DNA of 64,000 nt from assembly GCF_020880695.1 (NCBI RefSeq), contig NZ_JAJIWO010000005.1, forward strand, positions 248,001 through 312,000, read 5' to 3'. Shown piece by piece: positions 14,717 through 23,273 of the stretch. Each line of letters starts with the position of its first letter. Position 1 is the first letter of the stretch. Under the pieces are notes generated by a model, which did no database searches, was not told the origin of the DNA, and saw only the letters and a list, made by a program, of their open reading frames with translations. This DNA is from Mucilaginibacter sp. UR6-11. GTDB taxonomy: Bacteria; Bacteroidota; Bacteroidia; Sphingobacteriales; Sphingobacteriaceae. The position numbers and the translations under genes are program-made.

Positions 14717-15439
14717 TTATTTAAACCATTTAAATAATTCGTTTGCTATTAACGCATTGCCGCTTTGGTTAGGATGGTTGACTTGTGCCATGTAATGTTG
14801 TAACGAGTCGCCTTTGGCAAACAAGTCGTTAAATACGCCAAAGCTATTGACCACGCCGATATGATGATACCGCGCCAGTTCCATGACCTGATCTGTATGG
14901 TGTTTTAGCGGATTGTTTGGGTCGGCCAGATTTACGCGCAGGTCGGGCGAGGGGGTAAGCAGGATAACCTTAATATGGTGTTTTAAAGCGCTATTTATCA
15001 TAGCATTCCAGGCTTTATGAACCTTTGCGGAGTCGGTATTTAATTCGTTAAGCGCGTAGTCAATAAACAAAACATCAGGTTTATGGATCAATACGTCACG
15101 CTTAAACCGTTCGGCGCCTTGTATAGAGTTTTCGCCACCTTTAGATGTAAGTATGATATTGATTATAGCATAGGGGTAACGTTGTTTCAATAAAGCCAAC
15201 AGTTGATAGGGATAAGAGTCTAAGGTGCGCACCTCCGGCGTTTTAGCGTAGCCGGATGGTACCGAATGACCGTGGAATACAAGATTGATGATCCGGTTAT
15301 TGGGCCATGGTATTTCCAGTTGGGTTTTGATATCAGCCAGGTAACTGTTTTGACTGGCAATAACGTGCCCGGGTTTTACCGCAGTGCATTGCATCATTAT
15401 TAAAACTAATGCACAGAGGCAAACTAATTTAATTTTCAT
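14717..15439 (-). CDS. SGNH/GDSL-type hydrolase, lipoprotein
   Basis: A 240-residue esterase-like protein with a lipoprotein signal (MKIKLVCLCALVLIMMQC, lipobox MMQC). SGNH blocks: FHGHSVPSGYAKT replaces the usual GDS and holds the nucleophile Ser; ILTSKGGENS gives the block II Gly; DYALNELNTD the block III Asn; NHPNQSGNALIA the catalytic His. Likely removes acyl groups, for example acetyl groups on glycans, in the periplasm or at the cell surface. Divergent from the GH43 gene at 15537, which suggests a glycan-related role. Confidence 0.75.
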   Translation of the reverse strand: MKIKLVCLCALVLIMMQCTAVKPGHVIASQNSYLADIKTQLEIPWPNNRIINLVFHGHSVPSGYAKTPEVRTLDSYPYQLLALLKQRYPYAIINIILTSKGGENSIQGAERFKRDVLIHKPDVLFIDYALNELNTDSAKVHKAWNAMINSALKHHIKVILLTPSPDLRVNLADPNNPLKHHTDQVMELARYHHIGVVNSFGVFNDLFAKGDSLQHYMAQVNHPNQSGNALIANELFKWFK

Positions 15440-15536
15440 GGCGGGAGGGTTTGACTGTGTTAAATATATAACTTGATATTTGATTTGTAATTTCTGATTT
15501 AGATATATTTACAGAGTCCTAACTCATCAATCTGCT

Positions 15537-16976
15537 ATGAAGATCAAACATCAAATAAAAATATGGCTAACGCTGGCCTGCCTGCTGCCGTTACTGCTGA
15601 ACGCGCAAACTATCCACAACTTTAACAGGAAGGGCGAGCAGGTGACCAAATTTAGCAAGCTGGGCGATGCGGTTGACGCGCATGACGGCGAGATAGCTTA
15701 TTTTGATGGTACTTATTACCTGTACGGCACCAGTTATGGCTGTGGTTTTGAGTGGGGCCATAAGGATGCCCCGTTTTGCGGCTTTACCGTCTATTCATCA
15801 AAAGACATGGTAACCTGGACAGATAAGGGAATGTTGTTTGATGCCTCAACCACCGTTTGGCAAACCCGTTGTAACGGTAATACGTATGGCTGCTTTCGCC
15901 CGCACGTTATTTATAATAAAAACACCGGGCTATACGTGCTTTGGATCAATGTTTATGATAACCAGGTAGGTTACCGGGTATTCACCAGTAAAACTCCTGT
16001 TGGGCCGTTTGTAGAGCAGGAGCAGCCAAAACTGGCCGTGAACAGCGACGCAGCAGTAGCCGGCTTAAACAACGGCGACCATGACACCTTCGTTGATGAC
16101 GATGGCACCGCCTACCTGGCTTACACCGACTGGCGTGCAAAAGGAGCCATAGCGATAGAGCAGTTAAGCGCCGATTATTTAACCGGCACCGGCAAAGTTG
16201 TAAAAGCGATAACCGCCGCTCAAACTGAGGCGCCGGCATTGTTTAAACGGAAAGGAATTTACTACCTCGTATATTCTGATCCTAACTGCGGCTATTGCGC
16301 CGGCACGGGTGCGTCATACCGCACCGCTAAATCGCCTTTAGGTCCATGGTCTGACGGGATAAAGATCAGCGACAATTCATGCGGTGGACAGCCGTCGTTT
16401 GTGTCATCAATTAAACTAAAATCAGGGGATGTATTTCTCTTCGGCAGCGATCTCTGGAATAAGGGCGCCAAGAACGAATCGTTGGCAAATTATTACTGGG
16501 CGCCGCTAACTTTTGCGGCTGATGGTTCTATTAACCCGATAGTTTGCCAAAATACAATTGCTATTCCGTCGGCGGCAAAAACAAATACCAGGGATTTGAA
16601 TTATGCACCCGGCTGCGATATCAATAACAGCCTAAAGCGTACACAGAATTTTAAACCGGCTAAGACAGGGCTATTGAGTAGCCTGAGCATATCCACCTTT
16701 AAAACAGCCTATCCCGATGCGCCATTAGTAGTTGAAATTGTTGATGCCGGCACCGGTAAAGTGTTAAGCTCGGTAACTATTGCAGCCGGTGCACTAAGCT
16801 GGTCGCCAAAAAATATAGTGATTCATCCTAAATTACAGGTAACAGCGGGTAAAAGCTACGTGATCACGGTGAGCTCGACTGCCACTACGGGTTGCTATGG
16901 ACTGGAATATGATCGCGCGACGAATGACGACGCACAACCAAAGTTTTTATATCAGGCGGTAATAGCTAAAAAATGA
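15537..16976 (+). CDS. Secreted glycoside hydrolase, family 43-like
   Basis: A 479-residue exported protein (signal MKIKHQIKIWLTLACLLPLLLNAQ). The N-terminal 340 residues form a five-bladed propeller of GH43 type: DAHDGEIAYFDGTYYLYGTS holds the base Asp, DHDTFVDDDGTAYLAYTDW the modulating Asp, and AQTEAPALFKRKGIYYL the acid Glu. The last 120 residues look like a beta-sandwich accessory domain. It resembles exo-beta-1,3-galactanase and arabinosidase relatives; the sugar cannot be named. No SusC/SusD pair is adjacent, so it is not part of a visible polysaccharide utilisation locus. Confidence 0.8.
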   Translation: MKIKHQIKIWLTLACLLPLLLNAQTIHNFNRKGEQVTKFSKLGDAVDAHDGEIAYFDGTYYLYGTSYGCGFEWGHKDAPFCGFTVYSSKDMVTWTDKGMLFDASTTVWQTRCNGNTYGCFRPHVIYNKNTGLYVLWINVYDNQVGYRVFTSKTPVGPFVEQEQPKLAVNSDAAVAGLNNGDHDTFVDDDGTAYLAYTDWRAKGAIAIEQLSADYLTGTGKVVKAITAAQTEAPALFKRKGIYYLVYSDPNCGYCAGTGASYRTAKSPLGPWSDGIKISDNSCGGQPSFVSSIKLKSGDVFLFGSDLWNKGAKNESLANYYWAPLTFAADGSINPIVCQNTIAIPSAAKTNTRDLNYAPGCDINNSLKRTQNFKPAKTGLLSSLSISTFKTAYPDAPLVVEIVDAGTGKVLSSVTIAAGALSWSPKNIVIHPKLQVTAGKSYVITVSSTATTGCYGLEYDRATNDDAQPKFLYQAVIAKK

Positions 16977-16978
16977 GC

Positions 16979-18607
16979 TTACGCCATGGCGTAAAGCTCG
17001 TCTCTTTGTTTTTGTACGGCATCGCTGTTGATGTATTCGTCGTAGGTCATCAGCTTGTCGATGATACCGCCCGGTGTTAACTCGATGATCCGGTTAGCAA
17101 CAGTCTCAACCAGCTCATGATCCCGCGAGGTGAACAGCATAGTACCCCTAAAGTCCTTCATGCCGTTATTTAACGCGGTGATAGATTCCAGGTCGAGGTG
17201 ATTGGTAGGCTCGTCAAACATCAGCAAATTGGCCGATTGCAGCATCATGCGGCTAAACATACAACGCATTTTCTCACCACCGGATAACACACTGCATTTC
17301 TTTAAAACTTCCTCGCCCGAAAATAACATACGGCCCAGGAAACCACGGATAAATTGATCATCCTTTTCGCCGGGTGAATACTCGCGCAACCAGTCGATCA
17401 AATTTTCATTTTTACCCTGGAAGTATTCCGTATTATCTATCGGGATATCAGCATAGTTAATGGTAACGCCCCATTTAAACTCGCCTTTGTAATCTTTATC
17501 ACGTCCGGTTAATATATTGTAGAAAGCCGTGGTGGCCAAACTGTTGTTTGATAATACTGCTATCTTATCGCCTTTATTAACCATCAGGCGGATGTCCTTA
17601 AACAGGATCTCGCCGTTTAGTTTTTTTGTTAAGCCTTCAATCTGTAAGATCTGATCACCGGCTTCACGGCCCAAGTTATTAAAGATGATTCCGGGGTATT
17701 TACGGTTTGACGGCTGGATCTCATCCAGGTTGATCTTATCCAGCGCTTTTTTACGGCTGGTTGCCTGTTTTGATTTTGATGCATTGGCACTAAAACGGCG
17801 GATAAACTCCTGTAGCTCTTTAACCCGGTCCTCTGTCTTTTTATTCTGATCAGAGCGTTGTTTCAAAGCCAGCTGGCTTGATTCATACCAGAACGAGTAG
17901 TTACCGGTATAGATGGTCATTTTAGCAAAGTCAATATCTACCACGTGCGTACACACGGTATCCAGGAAGTGCCTGTCGTGGGATACTACTAATACAATGG
18001 CTTCATAACTTGCCAGGAAATCCTCTAACCAGCTAACGGTATGGATATCCAGGTCATTCGTAGGCTCATCCAGTAATAATATATCGGGTTTACCAAAAAG
18101 GGCCTGCGCCAATAACACGCGTACTTTTTGCGTATTGTCCAGGTCTTTTACCAATTGGTAATGAAACTCTTCTTTAATACCCAGGTTGCTTAGCATTGTG
18201 GCCGCATTACTTTCGGCGTTCCAGCCGTCCATTTCAGCAAAAAGGTTTTCCAGTTCACCGGCGCGTTCGCCGTCAGCATCTGTAAAATCGTCTTTAAGGT
18301 AAATGGCGTCTTTTTCTTTCATGATGGCATACATCTCTTTGTGGCCCATCATCACTGTTTCAATAACGGTAAACTCGTCAAAAGCATAGTGATTTTGACT
18401 TAATACCGCCATACGCTCACCGGGGGTAAAGCTTACCTGCCCGCTGGTAGGGTCAATTTCGCCGGAAAGGATTTTTAGGAATGTTGATTTGCCCGCACCA
18501 TTGGCACCAATAATGCCATAGCAGTTACCCTGGGTAAATTTTAAGTTAACGTCTTCAAATAATGTACGCTTACCGTAGCGTAGAGATAGATTGGATACCG
18601 AGATCAT
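16979..18607 (-). CDS. ABC-F family ATPase (YbiT/YkpA type) with asymmetric ATP sites
   Basis: A 542-residue soluble protein with two nucleotide-binding domains and a linker, of the ribosome-associated ABC-F class. NBD1 has Walker A GANGAGKS (34-41), Walker B with DEPTNDLD (Glu181) and His210, but its signature region reads KDLDNTQK, not LSGGQ. NBD2 has an intact signature LSGGEK (441-446) and DEPTNHLD, but its Walker A is LSNNSLATT (about 352-360) and the H-loop His is Arg495. One composite site is thus intact and the other doubly degenerate. It is transcribed from a TACTTTTG promoter 20 nt upstream and is convergent with GH43. Confidence 0.88.
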   Translation of the reverse strand: MISVSNLSLRYGKRTLFEDVNLKFTQGNCYGIIGANGAGKSTFLKILSGEIDPTSGQVSFTPGERMAVLSQNHYAFDEFTVIETVMMGHKEMYAIMKEKDAIYLKDDFTDADGERAGELENLFAEMDGWNAESNAATMLSNLGIKEEFHYQLVKDLDNTQKVRVLLAQALFGKPDILLLDEPTNDLDIHTVSWLEDFLASYEAIVLVVSHDRHFLDTVCTHVVDIDFAKMTIYTGNYSFWYESSQLALKQRSDQNKKTEDRVKELQEFIRRFSANASKSKQATSRKKALDKINLDEIQPSNRKYPGIIFNNLGREAGDQILQIEGLTKKLNGEILFKDIRLMVNKGDKIAVLSNNSLATTAFYNILTGRDKDYKGEFKWGVTINYADIPIDNTEYFQGKNENLIDWLREYSPGEKDDQFIRGFLGRMLFSGEEVLKKCSVLSGGEKMRCMFSRMMLQSANLLMFDEPTNHLDLESITALNNGMKDFRGTMLFTSRDHELVETVANRIIELTPGGIIDKLMTYDEYINSDAVQKQRDELYAMA

Positions 18608-18627
18608 GCTGCACCTGTAATTTGGCG

Positions 18628-18635
18628 CAAAAGTA
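18628..18635 (-). promoter_or_regulatory. Promoter -7 element of the ABC-F gene
   Basis: TACTTTTG on the minus strand, a perfect TAnnTTTG, 20 nt before the ABC-F start codon. Confidence 0.5.
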
Positions 18636-18651
18636 CGGATTTTTAGCGAGT

Positions 18652-18695
18652 AGAAGGTTAAAGATTGGAGATTAGTTACTAAAGATTGGGATTAG
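18652..18695. repeat. Short degenerate direct repeat
   Basis: AAAGATTGGAGATTAGTT and AAAGATTGGGATTAGC are imperfect direct repeats in the gap between the SRPBCC gene and the ABC-F promoter. Such AGATTAG-type simple repeats are common between genes in this phylum. Confidence 0.4.
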
Positions 18696-18696
18696 C

Positions 18697-19095
18697 TTAT
18701 TGTTCAAGCGCATTCTTTAGCGCTTCAACTTCATGATCTGCCAGTTTTTGCAGCGGGCCTGATGTCATCATTTTCATCATCATGTTTAACTCAGCATTGA
18801 TGGTAAATGTTACTGCGGTACCATCGCCCTCTGTTGCCAGATCCCAGTTAAGGTTGATGCCAAATGGCGGCGTGCCAACAGCGACGATATTTACAGATTT
18901 ATTCTCAACGCGGCTTTCAATCTGCAAAGAAAGCTGCACCATATTTTGAATACCAAAACTGGCCTCGTCATTGGTCGAGGTCCAGTTTTGTATATTATCG
19001 GGCATTAATTGCTGGTGATTATTAAAATCGGCCAGGAACCGGTAAACCCTGCTTAACGGGCTTTTTATAAAAGTTTTACTTTCGAAGGTTGACAT
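18697..19095 (-). CDS. SRPBCC-family protein
   Basis: About 132 residues of START/Bet v 1-like fold: MSTFESKTFIKSPLSRVYRF, a central AVGTPPFGINLNWDLATEG and a C-terminal helix (LQKLADHEVEALKNALEQ). Such proteins bind a hydrophobic ligand in a deep cavity. The start is placed at MSTFES, two bases after the pyrE stop; the longer ORF (16 more codons) would overlap pyrE. It is coupled to pyrE, but its ligand is unknown. Confidence 0.75.
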   Translation of the reverse strand: MSTFESKTFIKSPLSRVYRFLADFNNHQQLMPDNIQNWTSTNDEASFGIQNMVQLSLQIESRVENKSVNIVAVGTPPFGINLNWDLATEGDGTAVTFTINAELNMMMKMMTSGPLQKLADHEVEALKNALEQ

Positions 19096-19097
19096 AG

Positions 19098-19751
19098 TTA
19101 TTCGGCGGCTTCTGTTCCCCAGGTTGACGGGCTTTCGCGCCATTCTCTTAATACCTCAACATCTTTACGGGTGATGTATTGATGCTCTTCGGCATAAGCC
19201 AATAAGGCGGTGTAGTTTGATAGTGTTATAAACGGACAGTTGGCCGCTTTAAAATTCTCTGTCGCTATATCAAACCCATAGCTGAATATAGCGGCCAGGC
19301 CGGCTACATCATAACCAGCATCGCGCAAAGCGGCTACAGCCTGCAGGCTGCTTTTTCCGGTAGATATCAGATCTTCAATCACCACGACACGTTTGCCGGT
19401 AAGGATATCGCCCTCAATCATATTGCCGGTACCATGCTCTTTTGGTTTTGCACGTACATAAATAAATGGAAGGCCGAGCTCCTGTGCAACCAGCGCACCT
19501 TGTGGTATGCCGGCGGTAGCAACGCCTGCAATACAACCAACAGATCCAAATTTTTCCTGGATAATCTTGGTTAACTGTTGTCTGATATAGGTACGTATAG
19601 TTGGATGTGAAAGTGTAATGCGGTTATCACAATAAATAGGTGACTTCCATCCTGATGCCCATGTAAAAGGATTATTAGGTTGTAATTTAATTGCTTTAAT
19701 TTGCAACAGAAATTCCGCTACCTGTTGTTCGGTTTCACTAGTATTAAACAT
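19098..19751 (-). CDS. pyrE: Orotate phosphoribosyltransferase
   Basis: A 217-residue enzyme of pyrimidine synthesis that makes orotidine 5'-phosphate from orotate and PRPP. The orotate loop region is FTWASGWKSPIYCDNR, the flexible loop is YVRAKPKEHGTG and the PRPP motif is RVVVIEDLISTGKSS, all intact. Its start codon overlaps the start codon of the divergent Nudix gene (CATG). The promoter element TATTTTTG lies inside the Nudix gene, 4 nt before the pyrE ATG, so the mRNA is probably leaderless. Confidence 0.94.
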   Translation of the reverse strand: MFNTSETEQQVAEFLLQIKAIKLQPNNPFTWASGWKSPIYCDNRITLSHPTIRTYIRQQLTKIIQEKFGSVGCIAGVATAGIPQGALVAQELGLPFIYVRAKPKEHGTGNMIEGDILTGKRVVVIEDLISTGKSSLQAVAALRDAGYDVAGLAAIFSYGFDIATENFKAANCPFITLSNYTALLAYAEEHQYITRKDVEVLREWRESPSTWGTEAAE

Positions 19752-20388
19752 GGCTCAAAAATACAGAATTTATATTAACCAAAAGGTTATCTTATTAACA
19801 GAATCTGAACCAAAGAAATCTGCCCATTATCAAAAGATTGATAGCCAGACATTTGATTTAAAAATAATTTATACCTGGATCCTGGCGCATAAAAGCGACC
19901 TGTTTTATATCCGCTGTAATGACGCCAGGTTATTTTTAAAACAGGTAAAAGAGAGTGTTAAAGTTATTGAGGCGGCGGGTGGCCTGGTCAAAAATGAAAA
20001 CAAGGACCTCCTGTTTATTTACCGGAATGATAAATGGGATTTACCCAAAGGTAAAATTGAAAAGGGCGAGACCGTAAAAGATGCTGCGGTGCGCGAGGTT
20101 GAAGAGGAGTGCAGTATTGTAGTAAGCAAACGCGGTGAGAAGATCTGCAAAACCTATCATGTTTATATTTATAAAGACGAAGTTGTTTTGAAGAAAACGC
20201 ACTGGTATAAAATGAAGGCCAGAGGGCAAAATAAGCTGAAGCCCCAACGGGAGGAAGGTATAACAGATGTACGCTGGTTTAAACCCAATGACATTGACGC
20301 CATATTAGTCAACACTTTTCCATCTATTTTGGATGTTCTGGTGGCAATGAAGCTGGTTACAGATAAGCCAGCGCTTCTTTCGGAATAA
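19750..20388 (+). CDS. Nudix hydrolase
   Basis: A 212-residue protein with an unusual N-terminal part (1-75) of unknown role and a C-terminal Nudix domain. The Nudix box reads GKIEKGETVKDAAVREVEEE followed by CSI, with the metal-binding REVEEE core intact. It hydrolyses a nucleoside diphosphate derivative; the substrate is not defined. Its ATG overlaps that of pyrE on the other strand, and its 3' end overlaps the convergent coaD gene by 32 nt. No clear promoter is seen in the pyrE coding region upstream. Confidence 0.83.
   Translation: MAQKYRIYINQKVILLTESEPKKSAHYQKIDSQTFDLKIIYTWILAHKSDLFYIRCNDARLFLKQVKESVKVIEAAGGLVKNENKDLLFIYRNDKWDLPKGKIEKGETVKDAAVREVEEECSIVVSKRGEKICKTYHVYIYKDEVVLKKTHWYKMKARGQNKLKPQREEGITDVRWFKPNDIDAILVNTFPSILDVLVAMKLVTDKPALLSE
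19756..19763 (-). promoter_or_regulatory. Promoter -7 element of pyrE, inside the Nudix gene
   Basis: TATTTTTG on the minus strand matches TAnnTTTG and ends 4 nt before the pyrE ATG. TTTG 16 nt further upstream could be the -33 element, slightly too near. It falls in codons 3-5 of the divergent Nudix gene. Confidence 0.5.
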
Positions 20389-20818
20389 ACTGGGTAACGT
20401 CGCCATTGTAGCGCAGTATTTCGCGCACAATGGTTGAGCTTATGGATGAGTAACCCGGTTTGCTTACAATAAAAATACTTTCAATATCCGGCGCCAGCGA
20501 GTGGTTCATCTGGGCGATCGCTTTTTCGTACTCAAAATCAGATACGGTACGTATGCCGCGTATCATATAAGCAGCGCCGATACTTTTACAGAAATCAACA
20601 GTCAACCCTTCGTAAGCTACAATATGTATTTTAGGCTCGGTATCGAAAACGGCCCGCAACATCTGCTCGCGTTTTTCAATGCTTAAAAAGCCGGGCTTGG
20701 TACTGTTGGCGCCAATACCAATATAAACCTTATCAAATAAGCCTACTGACCTTTTCACAATATCAACATGAGCTTTGGTAACCGGGTCAAATGATCCCGG
20801 GAAAAGGGCTGTTTTCAT
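20357..20818 (-). CDS. coaD: Phosphopantetheine adenylyltransferase
   Basis: The fourth step of coenzyme A synthesis, joining 4'-phosphopantetheine to AMP. The nucleotidyltransferase start is MKTALFPGSFDPVTKAHVDI, where the usual TxGH motif reads TKAH (Gly to Ala). The second motif, SSISSTIVREI, is normal, and IRGIRTVSDFEYE is present. The start is put at MKTALF; four more codons (MQQI) are open upstream. The 3' end overlaps the convergent Nudix gene by 32 nt. Confidence 0.92.
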   Translation of the reverse strand: MKTALFPGSFDPVTKAHVDIVKRSVGLFDKVYIGIGANSTKPGFLSIEKREQMLRAVFDTEPKIHIVAYEGLTVDFCKSIGAAYMIRGIRTVSDFEYEKAIAQMNHSLAPDIESIFIVSKPGYSSISSTIVREILRYNGDVTQFIPKEALAYL

Positions 20819-20871
20819 GATCTGCTGCATTTTACGTAAAGATAAGCGGTAGTGTTGTTTAAAGGTAACTT

Positions 20872-21879
20872 CTATTTTAAATTCTGGATAAAACCGTAAT
20901 GCTTATCTGCAATTTTTCCATCGGGCATTTGATTAAAAGCCTGGTACAGGATATATTTTTTATCCCGGTCGACCCCTTTAAATAAATCACCGATATGTTG
21001 TTGAATTGCATTATTCTCGGCCCTTAAAGCTACAGTATCGGTAAGTTTAATTGACGATTTATATTTTATGATCGGGAAGATACCCCGGTGTGCCGCTTCT
21101 TCAACAAACTGCGGGCTGACCGAAAAAATCTGCGGTTTTGTTTTAACCCAGCTAACAATCACCGGGAACTGAAAGCGATTATTGGCCTCATTAATAACGG
21201 TCGAGAAAAATATCCTCATTGTATCTTCGTTGCGGTATTTAAAAAAGTCGCCGGCCGGGTTAGCCAGCTGCGAGGTAATGATCATCGTATTGGATGCATC
21301 AACCAAACTGCCTTTTTTATATTGATCCGTTGCCAATTTATAATAATCCGGGGCCGTTTTGTCTTCAATGCTGTATTCGCCTATCTGCAGTACGTTTATC
21401 TTCCAGTCGTTGCCGTATTTGCCATATACAGCCAAAATCAGGCAGTTTACCGGCAGGCCTTTGGTAACCAGCAGGGATGTGTACATCTCTTCATTCATCG
21501 CCTTATAGCTCACCAGGTAATCGTTGGCGTTCTTATTTGGCGACAGCGTGTCCGGGGTACCTTTAACATGGTGTTTAGTATAATATTCGTCAAGCACCTC
21601 AAAATCTTTGGCGGCGAAGCTTTGTGCCGATGTGTTTACGAGGGTGTCCAGCTTATTACCCGACTTCTGAATGAGCTTATCGGACAATAGCGCTTTAACC
21701 GCATCAATATCCTTTGCCATAATACTATTAAAAAGCTTCCTGTTCAGTTGGGCTAGCTGTGCTTTAATATCGCTGTTGATCTCATCATTTTTCCATATTC
21801 CGTTATTGCCCCGGTGGCAGCTTGCCAACGGAATAATTAAACAAAAGGCTAACAACAGGTGTAATACGTTTTTTTTCAT
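20872..21879 (-). CDS. Lipoprotein of unknown function
   Basis: A 335-residue protein with a lipoprotein signal (MKKNVLHLLLAFCLIIPLASC, lipobox LASC). After the Cys the sequence has a mixed alpha/beta makeup with a SNTF2-like first half (AKDIDAVKALLSDKLIQK, then SFAAKDFEVLDEYYTKHH), suggesting a cystatin/NTF2-type domain, but I cannot assign a family. The gene lies 3 nt downstream of rsmD and could be in one transcript with DUF3822 and rsmD. Confidence 0.6.
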   Translation of the reverse strand: MKKNVLHLLLAFCLIIPLASCHRGNNGIWKNDEINSDIKAQLAQLNRKLFNSIMAKDIDAVKALLSDKLIQKSGNKLDTLVNTSAQSFAAKDFEVLDEYYTKHHVKGTPDTLSPNKNANDYLVSYKAMNEEMYTSLLVTKGLPVNCLILAVYGKYGNDWKINVLQIGEYSIEDKTAPDYYKLATDQYKKGSLVDASNTMIITSQLANPAGDFFKYRNEDTMRIFFSTVINEANNRFQFPVIVSWVKTKPQIFSVSPQFVEEAAHRGIFPIIKYKSSIKLTDTVALRAENNAIQQHIGDLFKGVDRDKKYILYQAFNQMPDGKIADKHYGFIQNLK

Positions 21880-21882
21880 CGG

Positions 21883-22425
21883 TTATAAATTCTGATTTTT
21901 AAAAAAAGAGAAAGCGGAATGCCCATACTTACGCTGCTCAACAAACGCGGGATGGTTTGTTAAATTTTGCATAGACTGGTGTTCTACTATCAGCAGGCCA
22001 TCCGGTGTTAACAGGTTCTTTTCAAATATAATTTTAGGGATCTCCGGGATTTGGTTCATATCATACGGAGGATCGGCAAATATCAGGTCATATCGGGCAG
22101 TTTCCAGTTGCAGATATTTAAAGATATCCGCCTTGAATGTTTTAATTTGATTTAAACCATGCTGGCGCGCCGTATCCTTAATATAATTGATGCATTGAAG
22201 GCTCCGGTCAACGGCCGTTACCTGTTTGGCGCCGCGCGACGCAAATTCATAGCTGATATTGCCGGTGCCGCAAAAAAGGTCAAGCACGGCAATGTCATCA
22301 AATTCAATTTGGTTTTGCAGGATATTAAACAGCGCCTCTTTAGCCAGGTCAGTAGTAGGACGTACCGGTAGGTTTTTTGGCGGATTTAACCTTAGTCCTT
22401 TTAAAGTACCTCCGATGATTCGCAT
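21883..22425 (-). CDS. rsmD: 16S rRNA (guanine(966)-N2)-methyltransferase
   Basis: A 180-residue SAM-dependent methyltransferase acting on the 30S subunit. The N-terminus MRIIGGTLKGLRLNPP and RPTTDLAKEALFNIL are family hallmarks; the SAM site is VLDLFCGTGNISYEFASRGA and the catalytic motif IV is FADPPYDM. It overlaps the upstream DUF3822 gene by 25 nt, so the two are translationally linked. Confidence 0.92.
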   Translation of the reverse strand: MRIIGGTLKGLRLNPPKNLPVRPTTDLAKEALFNILQNQIEFDDIAVLDLFCGTGNISYEFASRGAKQVTAVDRSLQCINYIKDTARQHGLNQIKTFKADIFKYLQLETARYDLIFADPPYDMNQIPEIPKIIFEKNLLTPDGLLIVEHQSMQNLTNHPAFVEQRKYGHSAFSFFKNQNL

Positions 22426-23213
22426 AATGATAATGCAGCTAAAGTCAGCACCTGTTGTGAGTTTATTTGCTCCGGCAACTCTAATAACTGCGGATTAAAG
22501 AAAGTAACATTCGGGAAAAACTCTGTTAAACGAATACTGAATTTATCTTCGGGTTTAACGCTGCCGCTTAATTTAAGGTGAACGTTATAAGGATATAACC
22601 CCAGTTCCTGAACCACCAAAGCTGCGTAATAGGCAAGGTCATCTTCGTTTTGAAACTCAAAACTATTATAGAAACGGATAGTTCCGTTTTTTAAACAGAG
22701 GAACTCTGCCCTGCCATTTTCTGTGTGCAGGTAAATATCTTCGCCGGTAGGATTATTTTCCGCAGCGGCCGTTATCCAGCCTTTGCCGATGTAAACTGCG
22801 TTGTCCAGGTCAAATTTTTCCACTGCCGACACTATTTTTTCATCAACCTTATAAATAATAAAGTTTTGCGTATCCAGTGGTTGTGCAAAAACTTTTTCGT
22901 CGGGCTTTACGTCCAGCAAACGGGCATAATTGGCTGCCTGGTTTTTACTGAAAAGCGGGGCGGGTACCAAAGTAAAACCGTTAGCCGGTAAACCAATAAT
23001 TACCTTTTTATAGGTTGCGGTAAGTTCATTTGCCAGTTCCTGCGGATCAGAAAGCTCGGCCAGGTTACAATTGGCATCCCAGGCCAGCAGTTGTTTTTTA
23101 TACGTTATGGCGTACGAGAATGACATCGCGTCGACCTGTATCAATAACGTATAGTAGTACGCCTCGTTCAGATTAAATGATGGATCGCGGAAGGTGTAAA
23201 TTTGTTCGCTCAT
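22401..23213 (-). CDS. DUF3822-family protein
   Basis: About 270 residues with the start set at MSEQIYTFRDPSFNLNEA, which agrees with family members; 40 upstream codons are open but would run through the promoter and into the divergent helicase gene. The family resembles an ASKHA (actin-like ATPase) fold without clear ATP motifs and is nearly always next to rsmD in Bacteroidota, as here. Function is not established. A perfect TACTTTTG promoter element lies 8 nt before the start. Confidence 0.78.
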   Translation of the reverse strand: MSEQIYTFRDPSFNLNEAYYYTLLIQVDAMSFSYAITYKKQLLAWDANCNLAELSDPQELANELTATYKKVIIGLPANGFTLVPAPLFSKNQAANYARLLDVKPDEKVFAQPLDTQNFIIYKVDEKIVSAVEKFDLDNAVYIGKGWITAAAENNPTGEDIYLHTENGRAEFLCLKNGTIRFYNSFEFQNEDDLAYYAALVVQELGLYPYNVHLKLSGSVKPEDKFSIRLTEFFPNVTFFNPQLLELPEQINSQQVLTLAALSLCESSEVL

Positions 23214-23221
23214 GCTATTAA

Positions 23222-23229
23222 CAAAAGTA
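23222..23229 (-). promoter_or_regulatory. Promoter -7 element of the DUF3822-rsmD operon
   Basis: TACTTTTG on the minus strand, 8 nt before the DUF3822 ATG, in the 60-bp divergent region shared with the helicase gene. On the other strand CATTTTTG (23262-23269) lies 4 nt before the helicase GTG. Confidence 0.5.
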
Positions 23230-23273
23230 ATATTTTTTGAATTACTTAGGTTAGTTATCCGCATTTTTGCAAA

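Noticed and set aside
15982..16239. 85-codon minus-strand ORF in the GH43 gene
   Set aside because: Cys/Arg/Leu-rich shadow frame opposite to conserved GH43 blocks.
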